Assembly (NCBI GenBank): GCA_902589475.1
Contig: CACITD010000015.1
Coordinates: 1 to 49,262, forward strand
From: an uncultured Alphaproteobacteria bacterium
GTDB taxonomy: Bacteria; Pseudomonadota; Alphaproteobacteria; Thalassobaculales; Thalassobaculaceae
DNA length: 49,262 bases
Direction: 5' to 3'
Shown here: positions 38,324 to 47,112 of the stretch, one piece after another
How positions within the stretch are numbered: position 1 is the stretch's first letter
Layout: each line of letters begins with the position of its first letter
Made by a program: the position numbers and the translations under genes
The notes under the pieces: generated by a model
Seen by the model: only the letters and a program-made list of their open reading frames with translations
Database searches by the model: none
What the model was told of the DNA's origin: nothing

Positions 38324-39824
38324 GATTTAAGCCCTCAGCATTTTTAATTAAGTTTTTTACTACCTCGACATCACTAAATTCAAACTTCTGGCCATTCATT
38401 TCTTGTGTAGATTCGTGCCCCTTACCAGCTACTAACAACAGATCGCCGCTTTGGAGTTTCGAAATTCCTAGCTTTATTGCCTCCCCCCTGCACGCAATAC
38501 TTTCGCCATTTGGACAACCCTCTAAAATTTGATCTCTAATTCTTTTTGGGTTTTCATTTCTTGGATTATCGTCTGTTATCAGGCAAAGGTCGGCTAATTC
38601 ATCAGCAACTTGCCCCATTATTTTTCGCTTGCCTATATCCCTTTCTCCGCCAGCACCAAAAACGCATATTAATCGTTTGGAAGTATGTTGCCGTAGCGCG
38701 ACTAGAACATTTCTGAGAGCGTCCGGCGTGTGAGCATAATCAACGATAACTTGAGCCAAAGAATTGCTATCGGTAACACGCTCTAGGCGACCAGGGACGC
38801 CTTTTAAATTTCTTAGCTGGTCTACCCAAAATTCAACATCACTATCTTTTTGAGAAGCCACGACAATTCCTAAGGCTGCCAACACATTTAGGATTTGAAA
38901 CTTTCCCAGCAATTTCAATACAAATTGATATTCGACTTTAAAAACTTTAATTCTTATTTCCTGAGAGGTTGGCGAAGATTTCACATCTAGAAGCTGAATA
39001 TCTGCCCCATTTGATGAGCCAAAGCTAATTATGCTTACTCCTCTTGAAATACAGATGCTCTTTAATGCTTCAAATTCACTTGAGTCAAAATTTAATACTG
39101 CTGTGCCGTTTGCGCAGAGGAGTTCTGAAAAAAGACGTGCTTTCGCTTTGAAATATGTCCTCATATCGTTGTGGTAATCAAGGTGATCTTGCGTCAGATT
39201 TGTAAAAACCGCCGCACTAATTTTCACCCCATCCATGCGATATTGATCGAGGCCGTGACTTGACGCTTCAAGCGCTAGATAATGAATCTCTCTATCGCTC
39301 AAACTTTTTAAAACTTTATGAAGCCTGACCGTGTCCGGCGTTGTCAAACTAGAGTTCTCGAGAACCTTTTTTGTTTTTAACCCCAATGTTCCTAAACTAG
39401 ACGCACTATATCCAACTGAAAGCCAAAGTTGCCTAGCAAAATCTACTACCGAGCTTTTCCCATTTGTACCAGTGACCGCAGCAACATAATCTGGCTGACC
39501 ATTAAAAAAACAAGCTGCTAACTTTGCTAATTCTAGTCGCGGGTTACATGTTTCGATGAGTGGCATAGTTGGAGCCATATCCCGACATCTTGATGAATTT
39601 TGAGTAATAATTGCTACTGCGCCGCGGGATACCGCATCATCAACAAAATTCACCCCGTCAACCGTTTTCCCTGGTAGAGCAGCAAAAATATAACCCGGCT
39701 TCACCTCACGACTATTACTGGCAATACCAACAACATCGGGATCACCATGCCCTAAAACATTAGAAAATGTTTTTAAAGCATTACTTTGAGAAGCGCTTTC
39801 TTTCATTAACTCAGAAAGATGCAA
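38316..39824 (-). CDS. murE: UDP-MurNAc-tripeptide synthetase (meso-diaminopimelate-adding)
   Basis: Adds the third residue of the stem peptide. It has 502 residues. SNSREVKPGYIFAALPG near 36-52, the ATP loop GTNGKSS (119-125), EASSHGLDQYR and NLTQDHLDYH are intact. The specificity motif DNPR at 419-422 is the version found in enzymes that add meso-diaminopimelate, so the wall should be the usual Gram-negative type. It overlaps ftsI by 14 bp and murF by 8 bp. Confidence 0.98.
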   Translation of the reverse strand: MHLSELMKESASQSNALKTFSNVLGHGDPDVVGIASNSREVKPGYIFAALPGKTVDGVNFVDDAVSRGAVAIITQNSSRCRDMAPTMPLIETCNPRLELAKLAACFFNGQPDYVAAVTGTNGKSSVVDFARQLWLSVGYSASSLGTLGLKTKKVLENSSLTTPDTVRLHKVLKSLSDREIHYLALEASSHGLDQYRMDGVKISAAVFTNLTQDHLDYHNDMRTYFKAKARLFSELLCANGTAVLNFDSSEFEALKSICISRGVSIISFGSSNGADIQLLDVKSSPTSQEIRIKVFKVEYQFVLKLLGKFQILNVLAALGIVVASQKDSDVEFWVDQLRNLKGVPGRLERVTDSNSLAQVIVDYAHTPDALRNVLVALRQHTSKRLICVFGAGGERDIGKRKIMGQVADELADLCLITDDNPRNENPKRIRDQILEGCPNGESIACRGEAIKLGISKLQSGDLLLVAGKGHESTQEMNGQKFEFSDVEVVKNLIKNAEGLNHE

Positions 39825-41535
39825 GGCGTTTTTTCCCTCCCCCTGGATTAATATTTATTTCGAGAATTTGTCTAATTTTTGGCGACAATTCGTTTTTTGG
39901 ATGAACCCCAAGAAGAGGAGCAGACCTTGAAACAATGCGCTTTACCGCTGGAGCAGCTACCCAACCTCCAGTCGCATACCCAAACGAGTCCCTGTTACCC
40001 TTGGGCTCATCTACCATTACCAAAACGACGTATTTTGGATCATGAATAGGAAACGCCCCAACAAATGACGAAAGACGTAATTTTTTTGCATAGCCTCCCT
40101 GGACCGCCTGCTTTTCCGCTGTCCCGGTTTTGCCACCAACCAGATATCCATTTGCTGACGCTTTTTTTCCAGTGCCGTTCTCAACCACCAGCCTGAGTAT
40201 CCGCCGCATATCCAAAGATGTTTTAGATGAGATTACTTGTTTACCAACAGCCTGTTGACCTGCATGCCTCTTCAAAATTGTGACTGGCCAACGTATGCCT
40301 CCATTCACAATTGTTGCAACCCCGCTCGCAAGGTGTAATGGACTTACAGCGATACCGTGCCCATACGATATCGTCATTGTATTAATTCGTCTCCATATTG
40401 CTGGAAAAATTGGGCTACCACGCTCCGGCAACTCAACATCAAGCTGATTGAAAAACCCTAATTTTTTCATGAAGTCCTTTTGAGCCAATGCGCCGAATTC
40501 ATCCGCCATCTTTGCCGAACCTATATTCGAGGAATACATAAATATCTCAGGAACTGACAGCCACCGCTTTTTTGGACGATAGTCATTTATGGTATGCCTA
40601 GCTATCCGGATAGGCTTGGTAGCGTCATACCCACTTGTCATAGTTGCCGACCCCAAGTCTAAAGCTAAAGCAGTATTAAAAATTTTAAATGTTGATCCCA
40701 TTTCGTATACGCCAAGCGTTGCCGTATTGAACTTAGCTTGCGAGGATGCACCCTTGATAAAAGCAGGATCAAAATCCGGCAGGGAAATCATTCCAAGAAT
40801 TTCACCAGAATTTGCATCGAGGAGCACGCCCGCGCCACCTATCGCTTCAAAAGACTCAATCTGCCTCTGAATCTCCTCGCGGAGGATATGCTGGACTCGA
40901 ACATCGATAGAAAGAGACAAAGGTTCAGAGCCATCCCTCAAAATTCCGTCAAACTGCTTTTCCACTCCGCTTAAACCAACAGCATCCGTGCCAGAAAACC
41001 CAATAATATGGCTACCTAAGCGACCTTGTGGATAAAAACGTCTATCTTCCTCTTGAAAATGAAATCCGGGTACTCCAAGAGCATTTATTTTTAGCTGCTG
41101 CTCCGGGGTCAATCCTCTCTTCAACCAAACAAATCTCTTTTTTTGCTTCAACTTAGCTAAAATATTTTTTTTATCTAAATTAAACAAAACTGTTTTTAAA
41201 GCGTCAGCTGCCGCTTCAGCATCTAACACCTCGCTTGGGTCAGCATAGAGTGATGGGACAGAGAGACTAGTAGCTAGCAAAATCCCATTTCTATCAACAA
41301 TATCTGCTCGCCCAGTTTTAAGAGTTGCCCTTGCTGACTCAGAAATAACGGAGGGCTCACCTAACCCTCCAATGACAGAAACATCGAGCAACCGTAGCCC
41401 AGCCAAAACAAACGCAAAAGAAAATACCGCACAAACAAGCAGCATCCTGTTCTTAGCAACTTCAATGAAGTGGTTCACGACACCATCTAGTTTAATGAAC
41501 GGTCGCTCGGGCACCTTACCTAACTCCCTTTTCAT
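39811..41535 (-). CDS. ftsI: Septal peptidoglycan transpeptidase FtsI (PBP3)
   Basis: Class B penicillin-binding protein that crosslinks septal peptidoglycan, with one membrane anchor. The ATG at 41535 is chosen because AAGGGAAG lies five bases upstream; the frame opens 37 codons earlier at 41646, inside ftsL. That gives 574 residues: membrane helix about 31-49, dimerisation domain with RADIVDRNG, and transpeptidase motifs STFK (active Ser281), SSN and KTGTAEK. It overlaps ftsL by 20 bp and murE by 14 bp. Confidence 0.96.
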   Translation of the reverse strand: MKRELGKVPERPFIKLDGVVNHFIEVAKNRMLLVCAVFSFAFVLAGLRLLDVSVIGGLGEPSVISESARATLKTGRADIVDRNGILLATSLSVPSLYADPSEVLDAEAAADALKTVLFNLDKKNILAKLKQKKRFVWLKRGLTPEQQLKINALGVPGFHFQEEDRRFYPQGRLGSHIIGFSGTDAVGLSGVEKQFDGILRDGSEPLSLSIDVRVQHILREEIQRQIESFEAIGGAGVLLDANSGEILGMISLPDFDPAFIKGASSQAKFNTATLGVYEMGSTFKIFNTALALDLGSATMTSGYDATKPIRIARHTINDYRPKKRWLSVPEIFMYSSNIGSAKMADEFGALAQKDFMKKLGFFNQLDVELPERGSPIFPAIWRRINTMTISYGHGIAVSPLHLASGVATIVNGGIRWPVTILKRHAGQQAVGKQVISSKTSLDMRRILRLVVENGTGKKASANGYLVGGKTGTAEKQAVQGGYAKKLRLSSFVGAFPIHDPKYVVLVMVDEPKGNRDSFGYATGGWVAAPAVKRIVSRSAPLLGVHPKNELSPKIRQILEININPGGGKKRLASF

Positions 41536-41836
41536 TAATACTTCCCTTAACAATCTCCAATCGCTTATCTTTAAGCTCTTCAAGCCTAACAATCTGATGG
41601 GATTGCATGGGGACAAAACCAAGATGCTTACGCGCCAATCTCTCAATATGAGCCGGCTGATTTATGAAACTCCATTCGGCGCGCAGCACACGGATAGCCT
41701 CTTGACTTTCAACTATATCCTGATGTAGCGCGTCTAATTTTGCTTTTCGCGACTGAACCTCGTGCTTGAGAGAAAACATACCTACTGCCGCTATAGAAAT
41801 TGCAAAAACAAGAAGGATTATCGAACGCCGAAACAT
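41516..41836 (-). CDS. ftsL: Cell division protein FtsL
   Basis: Small bitopic division protein working with FtsB and FtsQ to activate FtsWI. It has 106 residues, with a membrane helix at about 5-22 followed by a periplasmic coiled coil and the late pattern RLARKHLGFVPMQSHQIV, typical of alphaproteobacterial FtsL. It is assigned partly by its place between rsmH and ftsI, since the family is poorly conserved. It starts one base after the rsmH stop. Confidence 0.92.
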   Translation of the reverse strand: MFRRSIILLVFAISIAAVGMFSLKHEVQSRKAKLDALHQDIVESQEAIRVLRAEWSFINQPAHIERLARKHLGFVPMQSHQIVRLEELKDKRLEIVKGSINEKGVR

Positions 41837-41837
41837 T

Positions 41838-42827
41838 TTAATTAAACTCCGACCAAGGAGCTGCAGAAGTTCTTTCTGCCACTCTAAGACGCGCCGATCT
41901 GGCCCTCGGATTTTGCTTCAATTCGGCTGCACTGGGTCGAACCGGACGTTTTGTAATAACTGAAAAACTAGGCCTTTTATGGTTATCTTCCCCAGGGGGA
42001 AGATAACGGGAACGGCCTGTCGTTTTACCCTGCCTTTCATTAAAAAAATTCTTTACTCTTCTATCTTCTAACGAATGGAAAGCCACAATAACAAGACGCC
42101 CACCAGGATTAAGAAGCCGCTCTGCTGCTTCGAGCCCTTTGTCCAGCTCACTCAACTCATCATTTACGTAAATCCTTAACGCCTGAAAAGTCTTAGTCGC
42201 TGGATCAATACCTTGACCAAACTTCTTGTACGGCACCACGTCACGTATAATTTTTGCTAAAGCACCCGTTGAGGAAATGGGTTGATTAACGCGAGCTTCG
42301 ACAATTGCTCTCGAAACACGCCTAGAGTATCTCTCTTCGCCAAGCGTATAGATAAGATCTGCTAAATCAGATTCGGTCATAGAATTAACAATGTCACCAG
42401 CCGTAACACCATCTTTCCCCATTCGCATGTCCAATGGACCATCAAACCGGAAGGAAAACCCTCGTGACGGGTCATCTAATTGGAGCGATGAAACCCCAAG
42501 ATCTAGAACGATAGAATCTACCTTCTTAATTCCTTGCGCAGCGAGTAAAGAGTCCATCTCTCCAAAGCAACCTTGCATCGGAATGAGCCTCTCTGCATAC
42601 CTTTCAGATAAATTCATCGCCTCAGAGAATGCCATTGGGTCACGATCGATCGCAAAAAGCTGACAACTTGCCTCCTCTAGAATACGCGATGCATACCCAC
42701 CCTTTCCAAATGTTCCATCTACATATCTGCCACCATTTCTTATATTTAGGTGGCAAATAGCCTCATCACACAACACAGGGATATGCTCATATTGACCTGC
42801 ACCGACAGAACGCATATGCACCATCAA
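41838..42827 (-). CDS. rsmH: 16S rRNA (cytosine-1402-N4)-methyltransferase
   Basis: SAM-dependent methyltransferase (older name MraW) acting on 16S rRNA in the small subunit. It has 329 residues. HIPVLCDEAICHL, the SAM site VDGTFGKGGYASRILE, LDLGVSSLQLDDPSRGFSFR and the C-terminal ITKRPVRPSAAELKQNPRAR are standard. The ATG overlaps the mraZ stop as ATGA. It is the second gene of the dcw cluster. Confidence 0.98.
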   Translation of the reverse strand: MMVHMRSVGAGQYEHIPVLCDEAICHLNIRNGGRYVDGTFGKGGYASRILEEASCQLFAIDRDPMAFSEAMNLSERYAERLIPMQGCFGEMDSLLAAQGIKKVDSIVLDLGVSSLQLDDPSRGFSFRFDGPLDMRMGKDGVTAGDIVNSMTESDLADLIYTLGEERYSRRVSRAIVEARVNQPISSTGALAKIIRDVVPYKKFGQGIDPATKTFQALRIYVNDELSELDKGLEAAERLLNPGGRLVIVAFHSLEDRRVKNFFNERQGKTTGRSRYLPPGEDNHKRPSFSVITKRPVRPSAAELKQNPRARSARLRVAERTSAAPWSEFN

Positions 42828-43303
42828 GTCCTCTCTGACGATGAAGAAATGATCCGCAAAGTAGCACCTTGCTCACGGGCTCGAAGTCTATTTTTTTGCC
42901 TATGTATAGAAAAGTTTTTCGGAGACCAGATTTGAAAACTTTTTCCCAATCCTACAAATGAAGCTAAGTCAGATATACCCGCATGCACAACAAATTCGTG
43001 AGGCAAAATCACACGGCCATCTGAGTCTACCGACACCTGCTTAGCGTCCGCTAGAATTGTTTGAAGATTTTCGGCCTCATCCGAAAAAACATCGATTGCA
43101 TCTATAGAACTAACTATTTCTTGGATTCTTTCATCTCCGCTTCCCTCTAGGCACGGGTGCTTAAAAGAAGGATAGAGGATAATTCCAGTCGATTTCTGTT
43201 GACTTAGCACATTGCGAAAAGAAGAAGGAACAGAGACTCTGCCTTTTCGATCAACCTTGTTTTCAAATGTCGACAAAAAAACCGACACAGCAGCCCCCAA
43301 CAT
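42824..43303 (-). CDS. mraZ: Transcriptional regulator MraZ
   Basis: DNA-binding protein with two AbrB-like half-domains that controls its own dcw promoter in studied bacteria. It has 159 residues, slightly longer than the common 143-152. The two repeat signatures are KVDRKGRVSVP (DRKGR) and SVDSDGRVILP (DSDGR). It begins behind AAGGAAG, and the six-box operator candidate lies about 50-105 bp upstream of the ATG. It is the first gene of the cluster, so autoregulation would affect all downstream wall and division genes. Confidence 0.97.
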   Translation of the reverse strand: MLGAAVSVFLSTFENKVDRKGRVSVPSSFRNVLSQQKSTGIILYPSFKHPCLEGSGDERIQEIVSSIDAIDVFSDEAENLQTILADAKQVSVDSDGRVILPHEFVVHAGISDLASFVGLGKSFQIWSPKNFSIHRQKNRLRAREQGATLRIISSSSERT

Positions 43304-43350
43304 AATCTCTCACTTCCTTGAGACGAAGCATCGACTAGCTCAACGCCCCA

Positions 43351-43408
43351 TGGGTGAAATATGGAATTTTATGGAGAATATATGGAATTTTATGGTTCTG
43401 CAATGGGA
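43351..43408 (-). promoter_or_regulatory. MraZ-type operator array: six helically phased TGG boxes
   Basis: TGG motifs start at 43351, 43362, 43372, 43383, 43393 and 43404 on the + strand, with steps of 11, 10, 11, 10 and 11 bp. The outer two are TGGGT and TGGGA, the inner four TGGA or TGGT. The array includes a perfect 15-bp direct repeat, TATGGAATTTTATGG, at 43360 and 43381. E. coli MraZ binds tandem TGGG-type boxes with about 10-bp spacing, so this is the probable MraZ site. A TAAAAT box (43413-43408, minus strand) just upstream may be the -10; no good -35 was found. Confidence 0.72.
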
Positions 43409-43458
43409 TTTTATCCAAATTGACAGATAATTTCTTTTTCCTTTAAGAATTCGACCTT

Positions 43459-43477
43459 AACTTTTGGTCAAAAAGTT
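43459..43477 (-). repeat. AT-rich inverted repeat between rnpB and mraZ
   Basis: A perfect 7-bp inverted repeat AACTTTT/AAAAGTT with a 5-base loop. There is no T-run after it on the minus strand, so it is not a clear rnpB terminator; the minus-strand loop contains TTGACC, which could be part of a promoter for mraZ. Confidence 0.35.
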
Positions 43478-43519
43478 AAAAATCCAGCAAAGAAATAAAA
43501 ATTAAACGATTTTATGAGA

Positions 43520-43920
43520 GCTAGATGGTCTATAAGCCGGGTTCTGTCCTTCTATCCACTTTAATGTAGGTAGAATAGATGACCATTCCTCTGGGACGAC
43601 TATCACTAACCGCCTCTCGCGACCTACCCGAATGACAATGCGGAAACGCATCTGCTAGTAATACTAACGCGCCACTCCTATTTGGTCTTGCTCCCGATGG
43701 GGTTTACCATGCCAGACACATTACTGCGTCTGCGGTGCGCTCTTACCACACCCTTTCACCCTTACCTGTAATTAACTACTGCAGGCGGTTTACTTTCTGC
43801 GGCACTTTCCCTAGGGTCACCCCCGCCGGGTATTACCCGGCATCGTGTTTCCGTGGAGCCCGGACTTTCCTCCAGCCATGAACCAATAGGTTTGGCCAGC
43901 GATCATCCGACCATCTAGCC
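43520..43920 (-). ncRNA. rnpB: RNase P RNA, bacterial A type
   Basis: Catalytic RNA that trims tRNA 5' ends. On the minus strand the near-5' core GGAGGAAAGTCCGGGCTCC lies at 43855-43873, and CTAGGGAAAGTGCC follows. The 3' core ACAGAACCCGGCTTATAGACC lies near 43527-43547. The first and last dozen bases (GGCTAGATGGTC and GACCATCTAG) pair as helix P1, fixing the ends to within a few bases. About 400 nt, the usual size. Its place upstream of mraZ is common in alphaproteobacteria. A U-rich stretch after the 3' end may help termination. Confidence 0.95.
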
Positions 43921-43926
43921 ATCGTA

Positions 43927-43955
43927 CAATTAAATGGAGAGGTTGACGCCGTCAA
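43927..43955 (-). promoter_or_regulatory. Promoter of rnpB
   Basis: On the minus strand TTGACG (43955-43950) and TAATTG (43932-43927) are 17 bp apart and place the start near 43920, exactly at the predicted RNA 5' end. The -35 is part of a 13-bp palindrome TTGACGGCGTCAA (43943-43955). Confidence 0.65.
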
Positions 43956-44032
43956 TAAGTTTTCAGACTGAGAACCGTTAATGAGTTTGGACAAATAGAG
44001 TTCTTATTTAAATTTGAAATCGATACGGCCAC

Positions 44033-44743
44033 TCACTTTATGTCTGCTATAAGTCGTTCCAACATGCACGATGTTTCATTATCAAAAACTCCAGATACAT
44101 TCTTAGGGACCCAGTGCCTTTGAAACGCTGTAACAACAGATTTTGAATTTGAGTCACAAATTCCCGAAGCCTCTATATTATACCCCAACCTTTTAAGTTT
44201 ACTCTGCCAATCCACAATTGAATTAGACTTACAAAACAATGGAAACTTTTTCGCACGTGGCCAGTAACCAACTCCAGAGGCGGCTAAGCGACGCCAATCA
44301 AAAAGCTCGCCTGGATCACGCTTCCTTCCAGGTGATACGTCTGAATGTCCTAAGACTCTTCTTTTAGGAATGTTGTGTCGTTGGAGTATTCCTCGACATA
44401 AATGGATTAGCGATAACATTTGTTTTTCAGGAAAAGGCTGATATCCGTTGTCGTGACCAGGGTTAGCTAATTCAATTCCTATGGACAGGCTATTAATATC
44501 TGTTTCACCTTGCCAAAAAGAAACGCCAGCGTGCCAAGCTCTGTGCACCTCATCAACCAGTTTATATATACTACCCGTTTCACTAATCAAGTAATGTGAA
44601 CTAACTCCCGCTGATGGATCACAGAGCCTTTGTAGCGCCTGGTCAGAAGTTTTCATTCCTGTGTAATGTATCAACAAGAGGTTCACGGAGAGGCCTGGTG
44701 CTCTTTCTCCAAAATTAGGGGATGCATAATTTACAACCTCCAT
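44033..44743 (-). CDS. N-acetylmuramoyl-L-alanine amidase with peptidoglycan-binding domain
   Basis: Zinc amidase (Amidase_2, AmpD/AmiD type) that cuts between MurNAc and L-alanine during wall recycling. It has 236 residues. Zinc ligands are His26 (LLIHYTG), His133 (GHSDVSPGRKRDPG) and Asp143, and Glu91 lies in SIGIELANPG. A second domain from about residue 172 to the end (WQSKLKRLGY...VVTAFQRHW) resembles a peptidoglycan-binding repeat. No signal peptide or lipobox is visible, unlike E. coli AmiD, so a cytoplasmic AmpD-like role with anhydro-muropeptides is likely. It is read toward rnpB. Confidence 0.93.
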   Translation of the reverse strand: MEVVNYASPNFGERAPGLSVNLLLIHYTGMKTSDQALQRLCDPSAGVSSHYLISETGSIYKLVDEVHRAWHAGVSFWQGETDINSLSIGIELANPGHDNGYQPFPEKQMLSLIHLCRGILQRHNIPKRRVLGHSDVSPGRKRDPGELFDWRRLAASGVGYWPRAKKFPLFCKSNSIVDWQSKLKRLGYNIEASGICDSNSKSVVTAFQRHWVPKNVSGVFDNETSCMLERLIADIK

Positions 44744-44761
44744 TGCGCTGTTATCCCTTAC

Positions 44762-46609
44762 TTATTGGTTCTCTAGCTCCATTTTTTTTTCCTCTAATTC
44801 CAACCATCTTTGCTCCGCAAGTTTCAAATCCTTCACGTTTTTTTCCAATTCAAGCGATACTATATCATAACGCTTTCTATCTCTCTGGAATAGATTTGAG
44901 ATCGACAGCTCACTTGTTAACGAATCAATTTGTCCTTGCATCATTTCCATTCTACCTGGAAGGTCATCAAGCTCTCGTTGGTCCTTGTACGAAAGTTTGC
45001 CCCCTTTTTTTGACATTTTCTTTTTTGGAGGTTCTTTCTTCATGTCTTGCCTTTTCGTAAAGACAATTGATGGCACTCTTGTTCTTTGATCAAGGTAAGT
45101 TGAATATCCACCCGGGTATTCTTCCACTAAACCATCACCCTCAATAGCAATTGTAGATGTCGCAACCTTGTCTAAAAATTCCCTATCGTGGCTCACAAGG
45201 ATTACTGTTCCATTGTAGTTTGCCAATACTTCTTCTAGCACTTCTAATGTCTCAACATCTAAGTCATTCGTAGGTTCATCTAATACCAACAAGTTGTGTT
45301 CCTGTGAAAAGAGCCTGGCGAGTAGGAGACGATTGCGCTCTCCGCCTGATAAGGATGCAACGCGGCTAGTCAACTGTTTTTCATCAAACAAAAAATCCCT
45401 CATGTAAGCTGCAACGTGCTTGGATCGACCATTTATCTCTACTCTATCACCGCCATTGGGGCAGAGTGTTTGCCAAACTGTGGTTTCTTTATCGAGTGTT
45501 TCTCTATTTTGATCAAAATATACATGTTCAACGCCAACCCCCCACTTAACTTTACCAGAATCTGGTTTTTCATCGCCAAGCAGCATGCGTACAAGGGTAG
45601 TTTTTCCAACACCATTTCTGCCAATCAATCCAACTCGCTCGCCCCGAGCAATTAGTGTTGAAAATCTATCTGTTATTGTTATTTGCCCTTCGTTTTCGGA
45701 ATCAAATCTCTTAGTTATATTTCTCGCTTCTAGTACTAATTTCCCACTGCGCGTTGTTTCCTGCACGACAAGTTTGATTTGTTCAGGTATCTTTATTCGA
45801 TCCAATTTTTTTCTACCGAGTTCGCGCAACTGTCTCACCCGACCCATATTTCTCTTTCGACGGGCAGTAAGACCTTCACGAAGCCACAATGTCTCTTGAG
45901 CAATTTTTTTATCAAGATTTTTGTTTTTTGTTATTTCGTCTTTAATTATTTTTTCAGACCAATCGACAAATTCATCAAAACCTTTTTCATGTTTTCGAAC
46001 TACAGTCCTGTCAATCCAATACATACTATTGGATAAGTTTCTTAAAAATGCACGGTCATGGCTCACTAATAGAAAGCCACCCTTAAAATTTCTTAGCTCA
46101 GCTTCTAGCCATTCTATAGTATGCAAATCCAAATGATTGGTAGGCTCATCAAGAAGTAAAATATCTGGTTTAGAGATAATCACTTTTGCTAACGCAGCTC
46201 TGCGTGCTTCACCTCCTGATAACGTTGCTACCTTACGGTCACCGTCTAAACGCAATTCAGATAACATGGACTCTATTCGAAAATTTGGCTGATCAAATTC
46301 TTCTTCCTTTAAACCATTTTTTACGTATTCCCATGCCGTTTGATCATATTTAAAATCAGGCTCCTGTGATAAATACTTAACTACTATTCCAGGCTTAATA
46401 AAACGATCCCCACGATCAAGTTCCAAGGCACCGGATAACGCCTTTAAAAGTGTTGATTTTCCGGATCCATTTCTTCCAACTAAACAGGTTTTATCATTTC
46501 TAGAAATATAGACATTCGCTTTTTGGAAAATGAGTCTCGAGCCCAGCTCAAGCGCTGCATCCCGTAAAGCCAAGAGGGGCACAGTATTATTTAATGATCG
46601 AACTGACAT
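44762..46609 (-). CDS. uup: ABC-F family ATPase Uup
   Basis: Soluble double-ATPase protein of the ABC-F group that acts on ribosomes or DNA structures, not in transport. It has 615 residues. Domain 1: Walker A GRNGSGKST, signature LSGGEARRA, Walker B LLLDEPTNHLD. Domain 2: GRNGVGKTT, LSGGERNRL and LVLDEPTNDLD. A basic linker lies between them, and a C-terminal coiled coil (about 530-612, rich in Glu, Leu and Lys) matches the Uup tail used for DNA binding. There are no membrane segments. It lies 18 bp before the amidase gene on the same strand. Confidence 0.94.
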   Translation of the reverse strand: MSVRSLNNTVPLLALRDAALELGSRLIFQKANVYISRNDKTCLVGRNGSGKSTLLKALSGALELDRGDRFIKPGIVVKYLSQEPDFKYDQTAWEYVKNGLKEEEFDQPNFRIESMLSELRLDGDRKVATLSGGEARRAALAKVIISKPDILLLDEPTNHLDLHTIEWLEAELRNFKGGFLLVSHDRAFLRNLSNSMYWIDRTVVRKHEKGFDEFVDWSEKIIKDEITKNKNLDKKIAQETLWLREGLTARRKRNMGRVRQLRELGRKKLDRIKIPEQIKLVVQETTRSGKLVLEARNITKRFDSENEGQITITDRFSTLIARGERVGLIGRNGVGKTTLVRMLLGDEKPDSGKVKWGVGVEHVYFDQNRETLDKETTVWQTLCPNGGDRVEINGRSKHVAAYMRDFLFDEKQLTSRVASLSGGERNRLLLARLFSQEHNLLVLDEPTNDLDVETLEVLEEVLANYNGTVILVSHDREFLDKVATSTIAIEGDGLVEEYPGGYSTYLDQRTRVPSIVFTKRQDMKKEPPKKKMSKKGGKLSYKDQRELDDLPGRMEMMQGQIDSLTSELSISNLFQRDRKRYDIVSLELEKNVKDLKLAEQRWLELEEKKMELENQ

Positions 46610-46665
46610 AGCGTATTTGTAATACTATAGAATTCACCGGGAACTAATCCTTGCCGATTCAGAGG

Positions 46666-47085
46666 TCACCCAACATTAGGGCTGTATGTTCCTCTCCCTA
46701 CAGCACAGAGTTTTCCATCATCATCATGAACATCCACATCTACAACCGCTACTGAGCGGCCAAGCCGACGCGTACTAGCGGTAGCCGTAAGCGATGTGTT
46801 GGTTGCAGGCCGTAAAAAATCAACTCTGAAGTTGATGGTTGGAACTCCACCTCCAACTTTCATAACCAGCGCATAATCTCCAGCAATGTCAATTAGCGCA
46901 GCAATAGCACCTCCATGGTACTGCCCTGTCCCACGTCGGCGCTCAAATTCTGCTCGCATAGGCATTCTAATTACTATCTTATCTTCTTCTAAATTCATTG
47001 AGATCACTTCGAGTTTCATAAACCCGATGTAAGGCGAGTCATCTAATAGTTTTTGAACCTGCTCTTTATCTAATGGTTCTGCCAT
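46666..47085 (-). CDS. PaaI-type hotdog-fold thioesterase
   Basis: Small acyl-CoA hydrolase of 139 residues. The hotdog signature GTGQYHGGAIAALIDIAGDYA (around 54-74, with HGG and the catalytic-position Asp) and the later TINFRVDFLRPA are typical of PaaI/YbgC-like enzymes. Its substrate cannot be told; aromatic or medium-chain acyl-CoA esters are usual. It is read after an MDR oxidoreductase gene (27-bp gap) and a downstream part of an acyl-CoA synthetase operon, so a shared acyl-CoA route is possible. Confidence 0.9.
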   Translation of the reverse strand: MAEPLDKEQVQKLLDDSPYIGFMKLEVISMNLEEDKIVIRMPMRAEFERRRGTGQYHGGAIAALIDIAGDYALVMKVGGGVPTINFRVDFLRPATNTSLTATASTRRLGRSVAVVDVDVHDDDGKLCAVGRGTYSPNVG

Positions 47086-47112
47086 AAAGTATTTCCTTTT
47101 CTACTGAAGTCC

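Noticed and set aside
41536-41646. 37-codon N-terminal extension of FtsI
   Set aside because: It would overlap ftsL by 131 bp; AAGGGAAG sits five bases before the ATG at 41535, and the remaining protein has normal length.
43212-43430. A 72-codon plus-strand frame across the mraZ leader with a repeated IWNF pattern
   Set aside because: The repeated residues come from the phased TGG boxes; half of it lies antisense to mraZ and no family or ribosome site supports it.
43420-43440. Plus-strand TTGACA as a rightward promoter
   Set aside because: No -10 box at proper spacing, and the transcript would be antisense to rnpB only.
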